In this document: piece after piece, positions 63,501 to 64,000 of the stretch
How the letters are laid out: every line of letters starts with the position of its first letter
How positions within the stretch are numbered: position 1 is the stretch's first letter
Assembly: GCF_020966635.1 (NCBI RefSeq)
Contig: NZ_JAJKFQ010000002.1
Coordinates: 434,001-498,000, forward strand
Direction of reading: 5' to 3'
DNA from: Stieleria sp. JC731
GTDB taxonomy: Bacteria; Planctomycetota; Planctomycetia; Pirellulales; Pirellulaceae
Length of the DNA stretch: 64,000 nucleotides
The notes under the pieces: generated by a model
Told to the model about the DNA's origin: nothing
Databases searched by the model: none
The model's input: the letters and a program-made list of their open reading frames with translations, nothing else
Translations under genes and position numbers: made by a program

Positions 63501-64000
63501 GCCAACAATTGCCAGAAGTTTGTTGAACATTGGTGGCATCGTTCATTCGAAATACTTCGGGTGGCTCCACGGCATTTGGCCAAACTGGCTACCGAGCGCG
63601 ATTCTACTTGGCGGAGCATTTCTGATGCTCAGTCTGTCAAACTCGCGGTTACGCCACCTAGCAGCAACATGGATCTTCATCGCTTCGCTCCTTATTTGTT
63701 TCGGGTACATCTTCGTGTCGATCGGCTTCGCCGCTTCGATCATCACCCTGTTTCGTGATAGTGAACTGTGGATCCCAGTGGTGACGCTGGGCATCTTGGG
63801 AATCGTTCTGTCCCTACCCGTTTGGCACAATCGGCAGGTTCAACGATCAGGAAACGTCATTGCCTTAGTTGCCATAGTCTTGGGTTCCGCCTGCGTTCTA
63901 CTGCGGACTTTCCCGGATCTTCCCCTGGATATATTGATCGCGCGAATCCATCCCTGGTGGCTTCCGGGCGCTGCGGGCGTGCTGGTGGCAATCTCACTTT
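60589..64000 (+). CDS. Large dihaem cytochrome c protein, C-terminus beyond right edge
   Basis: Open from ATG 60589 to the window end (1137 codons, no stop). An N-terminal hydrophobic segment (LFLLHKSLIITLLIGVSIGC) could be a lipoprotein signal. Two haem sites are seen: CAFCH at about 388-392 (VGMSCAFCHTSFHPL) and CIVCH at about 699-703 (GRQVFAANCIVCHSS). Hydrophobic helices begin near residue 1000 (WLPSAILLGGAFLMLSLSNS). The second site and the following text (YYRVPSLISIWATAPFLHNN) match di-haem c-type oxidoreductases of planctomycetes. It is probably an exported electron-transfer protein; its partner is unknown. Confidence 0.85.
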   Translation, partial: MKLLDRSTTARIRMNRPASKPVSFTSLRPLFLLHKSLIITLLIGVSIGCQKSDPQSPKVDEAMQRAKRAKIKVEDAVRFYSYRDGQPVPDLFAGMDAIHQGDPDSPDALLDKSNGKRAFAEVVDVDLRRDSISKSDNEIIGRNTWMAWCAGNEGFWDWLATDSLGFIDLLKLVDSRERQSRFEKTGMINEPGMMQSADGTRIKHEFGLWLDQPTDPFYRQWRQYYLEQTFEELKAGNHYSQIGLHKRSANGGYTGPSLYQGEPRDTPKKPRYRYPSDYLPDEMRESIYALSISRAETQVQPGKTDVNQSYEAYQSDKFDTAHDNPYDKRIPPPDLYGLSSGVIGLRLFPNPYFDAEAQAKWDPDAYQKDRSYWSDPNLIRPFRVGMSCAFCHTSFHPLRPPKDIQNPRWENLSGNIGAQYLSMRATVGGLLEPDNFVYHLLESQPRGTIDTSLIASDNINNPNTMNAIFGLPQRAILSLSNPQERLSKTSASLPSLWDDNQSAPVLRSSADNPSKQIIHPGNNLLGDAVNDMVAGFWSGFVNQFGLEDRIIESNGNPRFVPRILLDGSDSIGTWGALARVYLNIGSYWEQWNELHQVVIGFEPQRPFLLRDCETNSVYWNATEKRVPGLRDYFLQITPPMPLLSTPDGTDRLDPIEFDRLKQLAEQEKQPLDALLQQARAQHVDWKQLARGRQVFAANCIVCHSSIQPESHVAHTILPPRKSLCKKLIEFLRHTFCGIPPSQSDFTVDEFKSLATERKAYRERDEQTGEFWEHEPGRWLDDPTYQRWANWIVDQPAFWKHNYLSTDYRIPINVVGTNSSRAMATNGMSGRMWQDFASESYRELPSPGEIEYFDPYKGENGEWSTYSPRHTAPEGVPNQGGGPGYYRVPSLISIWATAPFLHNNSLGLYNNDPSVDGRLEAFDDAIRKLLWKEKRLESSSYNGATAERLEQDNGLIWRTPQETYLTIDSKRTPTIARSLLNIGGIVHSKYFGWLHGIWPNWLPSAILLGGAFLMLSLSNSRLRHLAATWIFIASLLICFGYIFVSIGFAASIITLFRDSELWIPVVTLGILGIVLSLPVWHNRQVQRSGNVIALVAIVLGSACVLLRTFPDLPLDILIARIHPWWLPGAAGVLVAISL

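Overview
The window reads as a chromosomal piece of a planctomycete of the Pirellulaceae (Rhodopirellula-like). The evidence is family content, not a marker gene: a DUF1559 prepilin-like protein, small proteins starting MNPYQPP, a DUF1080-like secreted protein, an SHD1-domain protein, tetrahydromethanopterin C1 genes (fhcA-fhcD-fhcC) in an aerobic-looking bacterium, a deoxyhypusine-synthase homologue, and many intergenic palindromic repeats of the GGCTAACGCC type. Two tRNA genes are present (Arg-CCT, Val-CAC). There is no rRNA and no CRISPR array.

Layout. 1-5.8 kb: a truncated membrane protein, tRNA-Arg, a 240-bp tandem repeat block, a PilJ-type chemoreceptor, a DUF1559 protein and a DUF1080-like protein. 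6-10.7 kb: a small membrane protein, a KaiC-like ATPase overlapping a hybrid histidine kinase (one signalling operon), and a thiamine-binding-family protein. 11-17.4 kb: a divergent PanB paralogue, membrane proteins, a YceI protein, a YhcG/DUF1016 nuclease and a zinc-ribbon protein. 17.4-25.96 kb: an 8.2-kb integrative element lies between a 15-bp direct repeat (17701 and 25889). The right copy is the 3' end of tRNA-Val. The element carries an orphan 500-residue protein, three small DNA-binding-type genes, an unknown protein, a family-A DNA polymerase, a candidate iteron origin with a winged-helix protein, and a tyrosine integrase that reads into the tRNA. A decayed, older integrase fragment sits just outside the left end.

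26-31.8 kb: an ATP-grasp protein, then a compact candidate RiPP locus (a 62-residue Gly-rich peptide, an intergenic stem-loop, and an HExxH-type peptide hydroxylase) flanked on both sides by palindromic repeat arrays, then an enolase-superfamily enzyme. 32-49.6 kb: mostly housekeeping genes (HtrA protease, GlgC, AEC transporter, secretin-like protein, pyruvate carboxylase, deoxyhypusine-synthase homologue, beta-CASP hydrolase, AlkA-type glycosylase, oligoendopeptidase F, PanB). 50-54.3 kb: a secreted protein and fhcA-fhcD-fhcC with 4-base start/stop overlaps, so one C1-transfer operon. 54.4-64 kb: Tat-exported Gfo/Idh/MocA oxidoreductase, peptidoglycan-binding protein, PEBP protein, a DUF4261-TM-SHD1 protein, and a large dihaem cytochrome c that runs off the right edge.

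The strongest candidates for something new are the RiPP locus at 27984-29817 and the polymerase-bearing tRNA-Val element with its iteron-like region at 23467-23590.
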